From Myxococcales bacterium (lineage in GTDB: Bacteria; Myxococcota_A; Polyangia; Polyangiales; Houyiibacteriaceae): 64,000 nt of DNA. The stretch is taken from positions 1-64,000 of the forward strand of contig JAHBWH010000013.1 in NCBI GenBank assembly GCA_019637115.1, read 5' to 3'. The notes under the pieces are model-generated. The model ran no database searches. It was not told the origin of the DNA and saw nothing but the letters and a program-made list of their open reading frames with translations. Of this stretch, positions 50,899-60,482 are shown piece after piece. The translations under genes and the position numbers were made by a program. Every line of letters starts with the position of its first letter. Positions within the stretch are counted from its first letter, which is position 1.

Positions 50899-53352
50899 TC
50901 AACGCGCGCGCCGCCGGCGCCACAGGGCGAGCCCCACGAGCCCGAGGACGGCGAGCGGCCAAAACTCTGCGCGCGCGTCGCTCACCGCGCAGCCACCCGA
51001 GTGCTCCTCGCCTCCGACCTCTCCCCCGGCGTCCATCTCCGGCGGCGTCGCGCCCGCGTCCATCGGCGTCGACGTCCCGCTGTCGCGCGCCGGGGCGACG
51101 CCTCCGTCCACGCGCGGCGCGGGCCCCGCGTCGGCGGCCGTCCCCGCGTCGAGCGAGGGCGGAGGGCCCGCGTCCGGCACCGTGCCCGGCGCCCCGACCC
51201 GCAAGGAGACGAGCGGGGTCTCCGGCCCGAACCACTCGGCGCCCTCGTGCACCATGCGCCACTGCATCGGGTGATCGCCGAGCTCGCTGGGCGCCGTCAG
51301 CGTCGCGACGATCGTGACCACCTCACCGGGCTGCACCTTCCGCGGCAGCGACACGCGCCCCGTACCCCACCGCGTGTTGTCCATCGGCGCCTGCGCGCCG
51401 AGCCGGTGCATCGTCTCGTTCGACCAGGCCGTGGTGCCCAGGTTGCGCAGCGTCACGTGCGTCACGAAGGTCGACCCCGCCTCGACCGCCGCGGGCACCC
51501 ACTGGTCGACGAAAGCCGCCGCGTTCCCGGGCCGCGGCGCGAAGGTCAGATCACGCACCGCGCGCGAGATGCGCACCTCGTCGATCGCGCCGTGGAACGC
51601 CCCGTCGCCGTTCGGGCAGGTGGGTCGCGCCCCGCCCGGCCCGCCGAAGCGCAGCGGCGCGGCCTGCGCGTCGAGCGTCATCGCCGGATGCGACGCGCGC
51701 CCGACCTGCGCGCCGTCGGTGAAGATCCGCATGTCGCCGGTCGCGGCGTCGTACGTGAAGCCGACGTGCGCCCACTCGCCGACCACGAGCGGCCGAGTGC
51801 TCCGCACCGCCCGCTGCACCCCGCCCGTTCGCACGCGCGCCTGCAGCGTCATGTCGTTCTCGAGGATGAGCGAGTAGGTGCCCGAGGTGCCCCCCTTCGC
51901 GAGCAGCACGCGGGCGTTGTCGCTCGCGTTGCAGCTCGCCGGCGAGGCTGGCCGCAGCCGCATCTCGACCGAGATCGCGTTGACCGGGTCGAGCGAGGCG
52001 TCGTGGCGGACCTCGACGTGCGCGCCGTCCCCGCCGAAGACGAGCGCCTTGCCGAAGAGGCCGTTGTTGGTGTCGGGGAAGGTCGCCCCGTGCACGACGC
52101 CGGTGTTGAAGTAGCCGCTCGTGTCGGGGGTGCGGCCACGATCGAGGTTGCCCGACCGGTCGATCGACTCGTTCATGTGCCAGACCCCGGCGTAACGACC
52201 GTCGAGCGCGTCATCGAAGACGACCTCCGCGTAGTTGCTCGTGTTGCTCCCGAAGAAGGGCCAGACGTCGACGCCGCCGGAGACGGGCAGCTGCGGGAAG
52301 GTGGTCGCCCCGGGGGACGAGAAGAAGAGGCGGACGGTGTCCGTCGTCGACGGGTTCACGTCGCCGTCGATGTGGGCGATCCCCCAGTTGGTCGGGTAAC
52401 CGATGACGCTCAGCGCGTTGCGGCGGGGGCCGCAGCCGGGCGGGTTCTCCGTGCCGCGGCAGGGCATGTTCGCCGCGGTGAAGTTGATCGCGTCGCCGTC
52501 CGGGAAGACCCACGGGTAAGCGCCGCGGAAGAGCGCCCCGTCGGCGAAGGGCGTGCCGTCGGCGGCGCGGAGCTGGCGCTCGGCGAGCGGGTAGCGCCCG
52601 CGAGCGCGTGGATCGACGTGCAGGTGCGTGATGACGTGGGGCCCATCCCACCCGCCCGCGGCGCAGGGCGCGTCGTTCGTCGCGTACATCAGGATGTCGA
52701 TCTTCCCGTCGTTGTCCGGGTGCCCCTGCCAGACGAGCAGGCGACCGTCGCGGGTCACCGTGGGCTCGATGCCGCGCAGATCCCGAGCGCCCGCGCGGAG
52801 CGGCTCGTAGCCGCTCTGCCACTCGTGGCGGTGGAGCGCCGCGTCCCGCGTCCCGGCGTTGGCGATCCAGAGCTTCAATCGGCGTCGGCGCAGCCCGTTG
52901 TGCTGGTCGGGGTAGGCGTTCGAGTCGAGGATCACGAGGTCGTAGCAGGCGTACGCCCCGCCCGCGCTCGCGGCCCCGCCCGCGTCGCAGCGGTAGGGCG
53001 TCGAGGCGGCGTTCTCCTCGCAGATGGCGAGCGCGTTCTCGCCGTTTGCGAAGGGCTGAATCAGCACGGGAGGGCTGAAGGCGTCCGCGAGGACGGGCAC
53101 GCCGCCCGCCCGATAGGTCACGCGCTCGGGCCGCAGCACCCGCAAGAACCAGCCGCCGCTCGGCGCGTCGGGCCCGCTGCGCACGATGAAGAGGCGGCCG
53201 TCGAAGCTCACGTTGTGGCCGTTGCCGCTCATCGGGCTGGTCGTCTCGACCGGGCCGCTCGCCGCTCGCGCGGCGTCGGGCCCTCCTGGGGCGATCGCGA
53301 GGACGGCGAGCATGAGCACGACGGGGAGGCTGAAGACGAGTCGACGGCGCAT
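50899..53352 (-). CDS. Secreted LamG / NBR1-Ig-like / MYXO-CTERM protein
   Basis: 817 aa from ATG 53350-53352 (MLGP... four codons upstream is an alternative). Signal peptide ending A-R-A-A-S. A beta-propeller-like region (about 30-330). A LamG/concanavalin-type domain (about 395-600; V-W-H-M-N-E-S-I-D, G-A-I-D-E-V-R-I-S). Next an NBR1-type Ig domain (about 615-715; G-T-T-A-W-S-N-E-T, M-Q-W-R-M-V-H-E-G). A Pro/Asp linker, then the MYXO-CTERM tail (G-G-C-A-V-S, helix, W-R-R-R-R). Surface-attached, probably carbohydrate-binding. Divergent from the STAND regulator with a 105-base shared promoter region. Confidence 0.9.
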   Translation of the reverse strand: MRRRLVFSLPVVLMLAVLAIAPGGPDAARAASGPVETTSPMSGNGHNVSFDGRLFIVRSGPDAPSGGWFLRVLRPERVTYRAGGVPVLADAFSPPVLIQPFANGENALAICEENAASTPYRCDAGGAASAGGAYACYDLVILDSNAYPDQHNGLRRRRLKLWIANAGTRDAALHRHEWQSGYEPLRAGARDLRGIEPTVTRDGRLLVWQGHPDNDGKIDILMYATNDAPCAAGGWDGPHVITHLHVDPRARGRYPLAERQLRAADGTPFADGALFRGAYPWVFPDGDAINFTAANMPCRGTENPPGCGPRRNALSVIGYPTNWGIAHIDGDVNPSTTDTVRLFFSSPGATTFPQLPVSGGVDVWPFFGSNTSNYAEVVFDDALDGRYAGVWHMNESIDRSGNLDRGRTPDTSGYFNTGVVHGATFPDTNNGLFGKALVFGGDGAHVEVRHDASLDPVNAISVEMRLRPASPASCNASDNARVLLAKGGTSGTYSLILENDMTLQARVRTGGVQRAVRSTRPLVVGEWAHVGFTYDAATGDMRIFTDGAQVGRASHPAMTLDAQAAPLRFGGPGGARPTCPNGDGAFHGAIDEVRISRAVRDLTFAPRPGNAAAFVDQWVPAAVEAGSTFVTHVTLRNLGTTAWSNETMHRLGAQAPMDNTRWGTGRVSLPRKVQPGEVVTIVATLTAPSELGDHPMQWRMVHEGAEWFGPETPLVSLRVGAPGTVPDAGPPPSLDAGTAADAGPAPRVDGGVAPARDSGTSTPMDAGATPPEMDAGGEVGGEEHSGGCAVSDARAEFWPLAVLGLVGLALWRRRRAR

Positions 53353-53457
53353 GGGCCCGAGCATCGCCGAACTCCCGCCCGGCCGCGACCCCCCGGTCCC
53401 AGGGTGGTGCGCTCGGGCCGCGTTGACTCGGGGAGGTCGCGAAAGTACCTCAAGCGC

Positions 53458-56094
53458 ATGAGCACCTTCGTCGGGCGTCGCGCGGAGCTCGCAGAGGTGC
53501 GCGACTTCCTGACGCGCGGGAGCCGCTGGGTGACGCTCACCGGCCCCGCTGGCATCGGCAAGACCCGCCTCGCGCGCGAGGTGCTCCAGCTCGACCTCGG
53601 GCTCGAGGGACCGCGTTGGTTCTGCGACCTCACGGACGCCCGTGACCCCGACGCGGTGGCCGCGGCGATCCGCGAGACGCTCGAGCTGCCGATGGCGGGC
53701 ACCTTCGGCCCCGCGGGCAAGCTCGAGCTGGCGCTCGCCGCGGCCGGACCCGCGCTCCTCGTACTCGACAACTTCGAGCACGTCCTCCCCGCCGCCGCGA
53801 CGGTCGCGGAGCTCAGCCGGGCCGCGCCCGAGCTGCGCGTCCTCGTGACCTCGCGCGAGCGGCTGCGACTGCCCGACGAGCACGTCGTCGAGCTCGGTCC
53901 GCTCGGCCTCCCGAGCGCGCTCGCGCCCGACGAGGCGCTCCAGTCGGAGAGCGTGCGGCTGCTCCTCGGGCGGGCGCGCCAGGTGCGCCACGGCTTCCAA
54001 CTTCGGCCCGGCGACCACGAGGCCGTCGTGCGCGTCACCGAGCAGCTCGAGGGCATCCCCCTCGCGCTCGAGCTCGCCGCCCCGCGGCTCGTCTTCCTCG
54101 GCGCGCGCACCTTGCTCGAGCGCCTCGACGAGCGCTTCTCCTTGCTCGCGAGCGAGCAGGGCACGCTCGACGAGGCGATCGCGTGGTCGTGGGACCTGCT
54201 CGACGACACGGAGCGACGCGCGCTGGCTCAATGCGCCGTCTTCCGTAGCGGCTTCGATCTCGACGCGGCCGAGGCGGTCCTCACGCTCGACGATCCACGT
54301 CCGGTGGTCGACGTGCTCCAATCGCTCTTCGAGAAGTCGCTGCTGCGAGCCGAAGGAGACGGACGCTTCGGCCTCTTCCTGAGCATCCGCAGCTTCGCGG
54401 CGCGACGACTCGACGACCTCGACGCGACGCAGCTGCGGCACACGCGCCACTACGTCGACGCGGCCGAGGCGCGCGTCGCCGAGCTGCACGGCCCGCTCGC
54501 GCCGGAGGCCTGGGCGTGGCTCCGGCGCGAACGGGAGAACCTCAAGGCAGCCGCGGCCGCGTCGGAGGTCGCGCTCGCTGCACGCGCCGCGCTCGCGCTC
54601 GCCCCGCTCATGCTCGCCGAAGGTCCGCTCGAGGAGTACGACGCCCTCGTCTCTCGCGTGCTGGCGCACGAGCTCGCCGCGGCCGAAGAGGCCTCCCTGC
54701 GCACCCAGCGTGCGGACGCGCTCAGGCTCCTCGGGCGACCCGTCGAGGCGCGTGAGGACCTCGAGCGCGCGCTCGCGCTCACGCTCGACGTGCCGACCCT
54801 CCGCGGCCGGGCGCTGCGCGCCCGCGGCAACGTGGCGCTCGTCGCGGGCGAGCTCGCCGAGGCGGTGCAGTGGTACGAACGAGCGCGCACCTGCTTCCGC
54901 GACGACGACGAGCGCGTCGAGGAGGCCCTCACCTCGAGCGTCCAAGGCGCCGCCCTCGCCGCGCTCGGCGACATGGACGCCTCGCAGGCCGCCGTCGAGC
55001 ACGCGCGCGAGCTCCTCCACGCCGCGGGCGCCCTCCGCGAAGAGGGCCTCGCCACCGCCTACCTCGGCAACCTCTTCATCGATCGGGGGCTCCTCGACGA
55101 CGCGCTCGTGTGCTTCGCGCAGGCCGAGGCCATCCACGACCAGGTCCACGACCGCTTCGGGAGCGCCTTCACTACCGCGAACCGCGCCATCCTCCTGCAC
55201 ATCCGCGGCGAGACCGACGACGCGCTCCGCGCGTACGACGCCGCGATCGACGCCTTCCGCCGCGTCGGCGCGCGACGCTACGAGGGCGCCTTCCGCGGCT
55301 ACGGCGCGCTCGCGCGCTACGCCGCCACGGGCGACACGGACGCTGCGCGGCGGGCGCTCGGAGAGGCGACGCAGCAGCTCCACGACGCGCGCGACGAGCG
55401 CTTCGAGGCGCTCTTCCTCGGCTACCTCGGCGGGTTCGAGGCGCGCGCGGGCGCCGTCGCCCGCGCGCGCGCCACGCTCGACCGCGCCGACGCGCAGATC
55501 GCGAGCTCGGGCGACCCCTTCCTGGCGCTCGCCGTCGACCTACAGCGCACCTTGCTCGACGCCGCGGAGGCGCGCGAGGCCCGCGCGCAGGGCGACGAGG
55601 AGGGCGCCGCCGAGCTCGACGCGCGCCGCGACGCGCGCATCGCGCGCGCCCACGCGAGAGATCCCGAGAGCGGCCGAGCCCCCGCCGAGCGCAGCGCCGA
55701 CGTCCGGCTCGCGCTCCTCGCGATCGGCGCGCCCGTGCCGACGCGCCCGACCTCGGCCGCGGGCGCGTCTCGACCCGACGCGCTCGTCGTCGCCCGCGAC
55801 GCGAGCTTCTTCGTGCCGCCGGGCGGCGCGCAGATCGCCCTCGACCGTCGGCACGCCCTCCGCAACGTGCTGCGTGCGCTGGTGGAGGCACACGGCCGCG
55901 GTGAGGGCGTCAGCCGCGATGACCTGATCGCCGCGGGCTGGCCCGGCGAGCGCGTCTTGCCCCACGCCGCCGCCAACCGCCTCCGCGTCGCCATCGCGAC
56001 CCTCCGCAAGCTCGGCCTCCACGAGGTGCTCGTCACCCGCGGCAGCGCCTACCTCCTCCACCCCGCCGTCCCCGTCCACGAGGTCGACCCCTGA
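53458..56094 (+). CDS. STAND-type ATPase with TPRs and C-terminal winged helix
   Basis: 878 aa from ATG 53458. NB-ARC-like ATPase: P-loop G-P-A-G-I-G-K-T (29-36), Walker B L-L-V-L-D-N-F-E-H (D104), and the T-S-R-E-R sensor. A winged-helix region follows, then about ten TPR-like repeats (about 370-740). The last 80 residues (H-A-L-R-N-V-L-R-A-L-V-E and A-A-N-R-L-R-V-A-I-A-T-L-R-K-L-G) look like an OmpR/SARP-type winged-helix DNA-binding domain ending Y-L-L-H. Such proteins are large signal-gated transcription regulators. It is divergent from the LamG surface protein, which it may control. Confidence 0.9.
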   Translation: MSTFVGRRAELAEVRDFLTRGSRWVTLTGPAGIGKTRLAREVLQLDLGLEGPRWFCDLTDARDPDAVAAAIRETLELPMAGTFGPAGKLELALAAAGPALLVLDNFEHVLPAAATVAELSRAAPELRVLVTSRERLRLPDEHVVELGPLGLPSALAPDEALQSESVRLLLGRARQVRHGFQLRPGDHEAVVRVTEQLEGIPLALELAAPRLVFLGARTLLERLDERFSLLASEQGTLDEAIAWSWDLLDDTERRALAQCAVFRSGFDLDAAEAVLTLDDPRPVVDVLQSLFEKSLLRAEGDGRFGLFLSIRSFAARRLDDLDATQLRHTRHYVDAAEARVAELHGPLAPEAWAWLRRERENLKAAAAASEVALAARAALALAPLMLAEGPLEEYDALVSRVLAHELAAAEEASLRTQRADALRLLGRPVEAREDLERALALTLDVPTLRGRALRARGNVALVAGELAEAVQWYERARTCFRDDDERVEEALTSSVQGAALAALGDMDASQAAVEHARELLHAAGALREEGLATAYLGNLFIDRGLLDDALVCFAQAEAIHDQVHDRFGSAFTTANRAILLHIRGETDDALRAYDAAIDAFRRVGARRYEGAFRGYGALARYAATGDTDAARRALGEATQQLHDARDERFEALFLGYLGGFEARAGAVARARATLDRADAQIASSGDPFLALAVDLQRTLLDAAEAREARAQGDEEGAAELDARRDARIARAHARDPESGRAPAERSADVRLALLAIGAPVPTRPTSAAGASRPDALVVARDASFFVPPGGAQIALDRRHALRNVLRALVEAHGRGEGVSRDDLIAAGWPGERVLPHAAANRLRVAIATLRKLGLHEVLVTRGSAYLLHPAVPVHEVDP

Positions 56095-56118
56095 GCGTCC
56101 GTCGAAGCGCGCGGTGAC

Positions 56119-56649
56119 TCAGCCGCCCTGCGCGTGCTCCTCACGCAGCATCGCGACGAGGTCGGTCACGCCCGGATCGCAGCCGCGCTGCATCAGCAGC
56201 GTGGTGATCTGGCCGCGGTGATGCGTCTGGTGGTTGAACACGTGGGCGACCGACCACCAGAGCGGGCTCTCGTGCGATTGCCCTCGCCGCTCGATCACGA
56301 GCGGCGCAGCGAGCCGCTCGTCGGTGAGGTCGGCGACCCAGGCCGTGAGCTCGTCGTCGGTGAGCGTTCGCTCCCTGCCGAGCTCCTCGAAGTCGGCGTA
56401 GGGTTCCTGGTCGAGCGACCGAATCCCCGGCGCCATCAACCCGGGCTCGACCTTCACGCCCGTGAATCGCGCGAGCCACACCCTGTCAGCCAGCAAGATG
56501 TGGTTGAAGGTCCCATGGATCGATCCGAAGAACGCGCCGACGTCGCGCTTGCGCTCTTCGTCGCTCAGCGTCGCCGCGAGCCCATAGAGCTTGTCGTTCA
56601 TGAAGCGGTTGTAGCGCGCGAGGGCGCGCACCCAGTCGAGGCTGACCAT
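56119..56649 (-). CDS. DinB-family metal-dependent protein
   Basis: 176 aa four-helix bundle. The three metal-binding His are visible: H in T-F-N-H-I-L-L-A-D (about 49) and the H-x3-H pattern in F-N-H-Q-T-H-H-R-G-Q (about 140-146). The family includes DinB and YfiT-like thiol-dependent transferases (mycothiol- or bacillithiol-type S-transferases). The exact activity is unknown. Monocistronic. Confidence 0.92.
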   Translation of the reverse strand: MVSLDWVRALARYNRFMNDKLYGLAATLSDEERKRDVGAFFGSIHGTFNHILLADRVWLARFTGVKVEPGLMAPGIRSLDQEPYADFEELGRERTLTDDELTAWVADLTDERLAAPLVIERRGQSHESPLWWSVAHVFNHQTHHRGQITTLLMQRGCDPGVTDLVAMLREEHAQGG

Positions 56650-56949
56650 CGGGAGGTATCGTAGAGCCCGCCCTCGCGCTCACAAGCTCACAGACGCTCA
56701 CGGCGCTCACAGCGCTCACGGCGCTTACGAGCGCTCCGCTCTCGACGGGCGCATTCGAGAGACCTCGTCACCCGACAGTCGGCCCGTCTGCGAGCCTCTG
56801 GTGACGACGGTCCGACGCGGCCGAGCGCTCCCCTCGACCGAGCAGATGCGCCGGCCGTGGAGGCCGGGCGGCTCGGGTGAACGCGATCCATCGACGCCGC
56901 GACGGTCGGGCGCGGACAAACGACGCCGGGGGCGGTACCTTGCGCGGAC
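56650..56949. other. 300-base divergent region with CGCTCAC(A/G)G repeats
   Basis: Between DinB (minus) and the esterase-like lipoprotein (plus). At 56676-56736 a 9-12 base unit around GCGCTCACGG occurs about six times. No gene is seen. The last 50 bases before ATG 56950 should hold the lipoprotein's promoter. Confidence 0.5.
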
Positions 56950-58857
56950 ATGCGCGCTTCGCTGCTCCTCCTCTTGGCGCTCGCTCTCTTCACGCTGCCC
57001 GCGTGCGAAGGAGGCGACCTTCCGATCGTCGAAGGCTCCGCGACCGCGGTCTTCGTCCTTCCGCGCGGGCTCGAAGGCGAGGCCTTCTTCGATCTGCCCT
57101 GGCCAAACGACATCCGACGCACCGAGGCGGGCACGATCGACGTGCGCAGCTTCCCCGGCGTCCAGCGCGTCCGCCTGCTTCGCAGCTACGCGGAGGTGAT
57201 GAGCGGCGAGCTCACGGGGTACTCGATCAGCGCCCCCGTCTACTTCCGCTTCGCGACCGAGCTCGACGCGGCCTCGCTCCCCGGCGACGCCGAGGCGTCG
57301 ATGATGGACGACGCGAGCGTCTTCGTGATCGCGATCGACCCCGCGAGCCCCCACTTCGCGCAGCGCCACCCCATCGAGATCCACGCTTACGCCCCCGCGA
57401 CCTCCTTCTGGCCCGGCAACGCCATCGCCGTGCGCCCCATGTTCGGCCTCCCCTTCGCCGAGGCCACGACCTACGCCGCCGTCGTCACCCGCCGCGTGCG
57501 GGCCGCGTCCGGCGTCGCAATGGGCCGCAGCCCCGACTTCTCCGCTCTCCTCGGCACCGGCGGCGACGCCTTCGTACAGGCCGCGCGCAGCCGCTACGAG
57601 CCCGCGTGGGCCGCGCTCGAGGAGGCGGGTGTCTCGCGCGACGACGTCGTCTCGATGGCCGTCTTCACCACGCAGGACGTCACGAGCGAGCTGCTCGCCG
57701 CGCGTGATTGGCTCGCCGCGCAGCCGCTGCCGACGAGCAGCCGCTGGCGCCACCTCCGCACGGGCGACCACCACGCGCTCGTCGAGGGCGTCTACCCCTC
57801 GCCGAGCTTCCAGACCGGGCCTATCCCCTTCACGGAAGGTGGCGGGCAGATCCTCTTCGACGACGCGGGCGATCCCATCGTGCAAGAGGAGCTCGAGGTG
57901 CGCTTCGCGCTCAGCGTCCCGCGCACCGAGCCGCCCGCCCAGGGGTTCCCGCTCATCCTCTACGCGCACGGCACCGGCGGGGACTACCAGAGCTTCGCAC
58001 GCGAGCGCCTGGCCGACGACTTCGGCCGCGTGGGGATCGCCGTGATGGGCGTCGACCAGATCCACCACGGCACCCGAAACCCCGGCGGCACCGCGCCCGA
58101 GCCGCTCGTCTTCAACTTCGCGAACCCGCACGCCTTCCGCGACAACGCGCGCCAGTCCGCGCTCGACATCGTCCAGCAGGCGCGCGCCGCGCGCGCGATC
58201 GAGGTGCCCCTCGGCACCCTCCCGGGCGGCGTGCGCATCGACCCCGACCACATCTACTTCTACGGGCACTCGCAGGGCGGCCTGAACGGACCGATCTTCC
58301 TCGCCATCGACGACGGCGCCCGCGGCGGCGTGCTGAGCGGGGCCGGCGGGCAGCTCTCGATCGCGCTCGTCGAGAAGGTCGAGCCGCTCTCGATCCCGGA
58401 GCTCGTCCGCGTCGTCCTCGGCGTCCGCGGCGACGAGCACCTCGTCTACGAGCACCCCGTCCACGCGCTCTTGCAGACCTGGACCGACGTCGCAGACCCG
58501 ACCCACTACGTCTCGATGCTCTTCCACGAGCCGCGCGCCGGCTTCGCGCCCAAGAGCATCCTGCAGACCGAAGGCATCGCGGACCCCTACACCCCCGCCG
58601 CCTCGATGGAGGCGCTCGCGACCGCGGCGCGCATCCCGCTGCTCGGCCCCGAGCTCCGCGCCGTCCCCGCGCTCACCATCGCAGGCGTGTCGCGCGGCAC
58701 CCTCCCTGCGCGCGCAAACGTCGCGGGCGGCCAGGCGACCGCCGGGCTCTTGCAGTTCCCGGGGGGTCATTTCGTCGCCTTCGACGCCGCCGTTCGCCCG
58801 CGCATCGTCTCGTTCTTCGAGACCATGATCCGCGACGGCGTGCCGACCATCGAGTGA
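56950..58857 (+). CDS. Secreted esterase-like lipoprotein, alpha/beta-hydrolase fold
   Basis: 635 aa. Signal peptide and lipobox T-L-P-A-C (C19). The N-terminal half (20-310) is a beta-rich region resembling the Ig-like front of bacterial virginiamycin- or lipase-type exoproteins. The C-terminal half is an alpha/beta hydrolase: L-I-L-Y-A-H-G-T-G-G (oxyanion region, about 335-345), the nucleophile elbow G-H-S-Q-G-G (about 440), a late Asp (I-A-D-P-Y) and F-P-G-G-H-F (His). It is probably a lipid-anchored esterase or lipase acting outside the cell; the substrate is unknown. Confidence 0.87.
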   Translation: MRASLLLLLALALFTLPACEGGDLPIVEGSATAVFVLPRGLEGEAFFDLPWPNDIRRTEAGTIDVRSFPGVQRVRLLRSYAEVMSGELTGYSISAPVYFRFATELDAASLPGDAEASMMDDASVFVIAIDPASPHFAQRHPIEIHAYAPATSFWPGNAIAVRPMFGLPFAEATTYAAVVTRRVRAASGVAMGRSPDFSALLGTGGDAFVQAARSRYEPAWAALEEAGVSRDDVVSMAVFTTQDVTSELLAARDWLAAQPLPTSSRWRHLRTGDHHALVEGVYPSPSFQTGPIPFTEGGGQILFDDAGDPIVQEELEVRFALSVPRTEPPAQGFPLILYAHGTGGDYQSFARERLADDFGRVGIAVMGVDQIHHGTRNPGGTAPEPLVFNFANPHAFRDNARQSALDIVQQARAARAIEVPLGTLPGGVRIDPDHIYFYGHSQGGLNGPIFLAIDDGARGGVLSGAGGQLSIALVEKVEPLSIPELVRVVLGVRGDEHLVYEHPVHALLQTWTDVADPTHYVSMLFHEPRAGFAPKSILQTEGIADPYTPAASMEALATAARIPLLGPELRAVPALTIAGVSRGTLPARANVAGGQATAGLLQFPGGHFVAFDAAVRPRIVSFFETMIRDGVPTIE

Positions 58858-58864
58858 CGCCGCT

Positions 58865-59791
58865 TCAGCCCGCGGGCGCGGGGACGCGACCTAGGCGCGC
58901 CGCGAGGTCGAAGAGCTCACGCATCGCGACCGTGAAGTGCTGCTCGGGGCAGACCGCGGGCCCATCGAAGAGGCGCGTCATCGGGTCCGTCACCACGGTC
59001 CGCGTCGAGCGCGCGATCAGGCCCGCCTCGTGGACCTCGACCTCGAAGCCGAGCGTCGCGTAGCGGGCCCGCTCGTAGGGCTCGAGGGGCCGCTCGCCCC
59101 CGCGACGCGGCGCCGCGAGGAGCGTCGTGCCCGTGACGTACCAGAGCATCTCGCCCTCCGTCGACGCGAGGTGAAGCACCGGGAGCCCACCGTACGCGCC
59201 CGCGACCGACGCGGAGCGATGGTCGAGCGCGTGACCGAACCACCCGCGCCCGGCCCAATGCTGGTTGAGCCACCACGTCACGGGGCCGAGGCCGGTGGCG
59301 GCGACGCCCAGGCGCGCGAGCGCGCGACGGCCCCGCCACCAGCTGCTCCACTCGGCGCCTGCGCCGAGCAGCACGAGGAAGGTCGCGTGGGAGACCGAGA
59401 TCGCGTGCGTGTAGAGGAAGATCGCGAGCAGCCCGTAGCCGACGAAGCGTGCGCAGGTCACCGTCCGCGCGCGGGCCGTGAGCAGCTCCCGCTCCTCGAC
59501 CGCGAGCGGCTTGGGCTCGCCGATGCCATGGCGGAACCGCAGCAAGCGGGGGCCTACACCGACGGCCGCGACGAGCGCGAGCAGCGTCGCCTCCCACACG
59601 AAGCTGAGCAGGGCGTGGCGAACGGCGAGCTCGTGTACCGCGCTGACGGCGAGGAGGAGGCCGAGGATGGCGGCGGCACCCTCGTGGATCTGCTCGTAGG
59701 TCCGGATGCTCTCCCAGGCCCGGTCGACATTTCGCGCCTCGAGGGGCTGATGGGGGCTCACAGCCGGGTGGAAGGCGTAGGGTGCGTGCAT
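58865..59791 (-). CDS. Hypothetical polytopic membrane protein
   Basis: 308 aa from ATG 59789-59791. Four to five membrane helices between about residues 35 and 160 (A-A-A-I-L-G-L-L-L-A-V, T-L-L-A-L-V-A-A-V-G-V, F-V-G-Y-G-L-L-A-I-F-L), then a soluble C-terminal part with H-L-A-S-T-E-G-E-M-L-W-Y. No family recognised. It ends 8 bases from the stop of the convergent lipoprotein gene. Confidence 0.78.
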   Translation of the reverse strand: MHAPYAFHPAVSPHQPLEARNVDRAWESIRTYEQIHEGAAAILGLLLAVSAVHELAVRHALLSFVWEATLLALVAAVGVGPRLLRFRHGIGEPKPLAVEERELLTARARTVTCARFVGYGLLAIFLYTHAISVSHATFLVLLGAGAEWSSWWRGRRALARLGVAATGLGPVTWWLNQHWAGRGWFGHALDHRSASVAGAYGGLPVLHLASTEGEMLWYVTGTTLLAAPRRGGERPLEPYERARYATLGFEVEVHEAGLIARSTRTVVTDPMTRLFDGPAVCPEQHFTVAMRELFDLAARLGRVPAPAG

Positions 59792-59951
59792 GACGGCTCC
59801 GATGCCGACGTCTCGGCCCCTCCCGGCGCGAGTTGCGTGAAATCGTTCGTGGGTATCCGCTTCTCGGATCGGGGTTGAAGGTCGGCGTCGCGACCGCGCG
59901 AAACCACCCCGAGCCCTTGCCAACCGTGAGCGAGGACGGCATTCCGTCTAC

Positions 59952-60338
59952 ATGACGGCCTTCCTCGGAGCCTTCGCCGCCTCGTTCGTCGTCTCGGCGC
60001 TCGCGCTCGGCATCGCGACGCGCTTCACCGACGGGATCCGCGCGAAGGGCAAGCTCGGCTACGTCGTCCCCCCGCTCGTCTTCGCGGCGCTCGAGACGCT
60101 CTTCGGCGGCCTGCTGACGTGGATCCTGACGATCGCGCTCGGCCTCCTCACGGCCGGCCTCGGCTTCCTGCTCGGCTTCGTGGTGCGAATCTTCGTCCGC
60201 GCGTGGCTGATCCGCCGGACGGCCGCGCTCACCCAGCGGCTCGAGGTCGACCGCTTCGGCGTCGCGCTCAAGCTGAGCCTGCTCATCGGCATCTTGGCGT
60301 TCGTAGCCGAGCACGCCGTCCGCCTCGCGCTTTCCTGA
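59952..60338 (+). CDS. Small four-helix membrane protein, holin-4/YvlD-like
   Basis: 128 aa, four hydrophobic helices (about 3-22, 37-57, 60-82, 100-122) with a basic R-A-K-G-K-L loop and R-A-W-L-I-R-R after helix 3. The G-L-G-F-L-L-G-F-V-V pattern resembles the YvlD / phage-holin-4 superfamily of small membrane proteins. Function unknown; a holin role cannot be claimed. Its 3' side is occupied by a long inverted-repeat element. Confidence 0.65.
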   Translation: MTAFLGAFAASFVVSALALGIATRFTDGIRAKGKLGYVVPPLVFAALETLFGGLLTWILTIALGLLTAGLGFLLGFVVRIFVRAWLIRRTAALTQRLEVDRFGVALKLSLLIGILAFVAEHAVRLALS

Positions 60339-60348
60339 GCACAGCGAA

Positions 60349-60482
60349 CCGGAAGTTCGCGACCAGGTGCAAAGAGGCGCCCGTCCAGCAAGGCACGACG
60401 AGGGAGCGGGCTGTCGGCCCGTGACTGAGGAGCAACGGAGCTGGACGGGATGGATCTGCCGCGCCTGGTCACGAACTTCCGG
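60349..60482. repeat. 134-bp long imperfect palindrome
   Basis: Outer arms CCGGAAGTTCGCGACCAGG.. (60349-60370) and complement (60461-60482) match at 20 of 22 positions. An inner arm pair CCCGTCCAGC (60380-60389) and GCTGGACGGG (60440-60449) matches perfectly, with a further GGGC/GCCC hairpin in the centre. It starts 11 bases after a stop codon and has no reading frame. The outer arm shares CCG(G/A)AAGTTCG with the element at 49322. A non-autonomous mobile element or a structured RNA are both possible. Confidence 0.8.

Noticed and set aside
51001-53457. Plus-strand N-terminal extension of the STAND ATPase
   Set aside because: Antisense to the LamG gene and low-complexity; the ATPase fold starts at 53458.
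53353-55383. Minus-strand N-terminal extension of the LamG protein to 1494 codons
   Set aside because: The extension is antisense to the STAND ATPase and has no domain. A signal peptide begins at 53352.
59952-60338. Phage holin
   Set aside because: Similarity is only to a broad superfamily that includes housekeeping YvlD-type proteins; there is no endolysin or phage gene near.
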